Below are positions 63,354 through 64,000 of a stretch of 64,000 nt of DNA, in pieces. The stretch's first letter is position 1. Each line of letters begins with the position of its first letter. The stretch is from positions 1 to 64,000 of the forward strand of contig CAJMMO010000002.1 in assembly GCA_905214545.1 (NCBI GenBank), read 5' to 3'. The notes beneath the pieces were generated by a model. It saw only the letters and a list, made by a program, of their open reading frames with translations. It ran no database searches and was not told the DNA's origin. The position numbers were made by a program, and so were the translations under genes. The stretch comes from an uncultured bacterium (lineage in GTDB: Bacteria; Bacillota; Bacilli; Lactobacillales; Lactobacillaceae).

Positions 63354-64000
63354 ATGCCACATCCCATTTTAACCACATTTTTAATCTTTCTGCTTTTTTT
63401 AGGGCGCTTTGTCTGGATCATGCGCCATGACAAAAGGTCGCTGCATACCGGCACCAGCCTGGTCTTCACGGTCTTTGCCCTGGCAATCTTTGTCGCCACG
63501 GTTTTGCTCAACATCGCAGACATCGACCCGCACTATAAAGACTGGATCCTGCCGCTGTTTGTCGGCGTCTTTGTCCTGCTCTTAGTTGCCATGGCCGCCT
63601 TTGCCCTGACCTTGATCGTCATGTTCATCTACAACGGGATTAAATTGATTAAAAAAGAAGGCAGCTATTGGACCAACTACCTGTCGCTGGGCATGGGAAT
63701 CGCCATCATCTTCTTTTTGTTTTTATACCCGCAGCTGGGCAAGCTAAGCCGCAACAGCTGGCTGACCTACCCCTACCTTTTTTTATGGCTGGTCATCGTT
63801 TACCTGGTCGTCATCATGATGATTTACACTTTGACGGCCTGGCTGAACCTGCTCAACTGGAAGACCAAGCCTTTAGACTATGTAGTGGTGCTGGGCGCAG
63901 GCATTTTAGGCAAAAAGGTGACGCCGCTTTTGGCAGCAAGGATCAAGCGCGGCATTGAAGTCTATAAGAATAATCCCGGTTCAAAGCTGATTATGTCGGG
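63354..64000 (+). CDS. YdcF family protein (DUF218), truncated by the window end
   Basis: The first 215 residues of a membrane protein whose frame stays open to the last base. Five or more hydrophobic helices fill residues about 5-170. The cytoplasmic or extracytoplasmic DUF218 domain then begins with LDYVVVLGAGILGKKVTPLL and RGIEVYKNNPGSKLIMSG, as in YdcF/ElyC/SanA proteins, which are linked to envelope polysaccharide metabolism. ATG 63354 follows AGGTG. The C-terminal half lies outside the window. Confidence 0.85.
   Translation, partial: MPHPILTTFLIFLLFLGRFVWIMRHDKRSLHTGTSLVFTVFALAIFVATVLLNIADIDPHYKDWILPLFVGVFVLLLVAMAAFALTLIVMFIYNGIKLIKKEGSYWTNYLSLGMGIAIIFFLFLYPQLGKLSRNSWLTYPYLFLWLVIVYLVVIMMIYTLTAWLNLLNWKTKPLDYVVVLGAGILGKKVTPLLAARIKRGIEVYKNNPGSKLIMS

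Overview
The window looks like a chromosomal segment of a low-copy-repeat, GC-rich lactobacillus, most probably Lactobacillus delbrueckii or a close relative. The reasons are a Bacillota gene repertoire (CcpA, YabA, IreB, DarA, T-box, CIRCE), codons that strongly prefer G or C at the third position (unusual among lactobacilli), and the divergent pepQ / ccpA-like (pepR1) pair known from L. delbrueckii. The species call is inference; no rRNA or tRNA gene is present to confirm it. I saw no insertion sequence, prophage or CRISPR array.

Layout. Positions 1-10.3 kb: ferredoxin-NADP reductase and DedA (+), a tight minus-strand operon (5'-nucleotidase, YutD, HAD phosphatase, TIGR01906 membrane protein), a small unknown gene, then a membrane glycerophosphodiesterase, a class A PBP and a GNAT enzyme (+). 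10.3-16.6 kb: ccpA divergent from pepQ with a cre site between them, YtxH and DUF948 envelope proteins, mscS, rdgB-murI, yslB, trxA. 16.7-23.5 kb: mutS2, cvpA, and alaS-ireB-ruvX-yrzB behind an alanyl T-box. 23.5-28.4 kb: zwf-dinB-nrnA-cshB. 28.4-34.9 kb: mutS-mutL-ruvA-ruvB-yajC. 35-37.8 kb: groES-groEL under two CIRCE operators, and rex. 37.9-45.5 kb: an ABC-F ATPase (+), then an L,D-transpeptidase, tsaD-rimI-tsaB, an ECF folate S component, an acyl-ACP thioesterase and rsmI. 45.5-51.8 kb: the replication/repair cluster yabA-holB-darA-tmk-yaaL-recR-ybaB-dnaX, SRP RNA, tadA and an RsmC-like methyltransferase. 51.9-52.8 kb: rplJ-rplL with an L10 leader. 53-61 kb: accessory genes (small membrane protein, pnuC, TMEM175, GNAT, MarR) and a complete pstSCAB-B-phoU operon. 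61-64 kb: rpmG-secE-nusG-rplK-rplA and a truncated YdcF-family gene.

Most of the window is housekeeping. DNA repair is concentrated here (mutS, mutL, mutS2, ruvAB, ruvX, recR, dinB), as are stress and redox control (groESL, rex, trxA) and carbon and phosphate control (ccpA, pst). Many genes overlap by 1-17 bases through ATGA or TAATG junctions, which implies translational coupling.

I did not find an obviously new multi-gene system. The strongest second-look items are: a MutL whose C-terminal endonuclease motifs are not recognisable although its ATPase motifs are intact; an 8 kb block holding the phosphate operon that separates rplKA from rplJL and uses visibly more AT-ending codons; a structured leader before pnuC; a pair of similar RNA elements before rplK and before rplA; two CIRCE operators flanking the groE promoter; and a folT gene that lacks a good canonical start.
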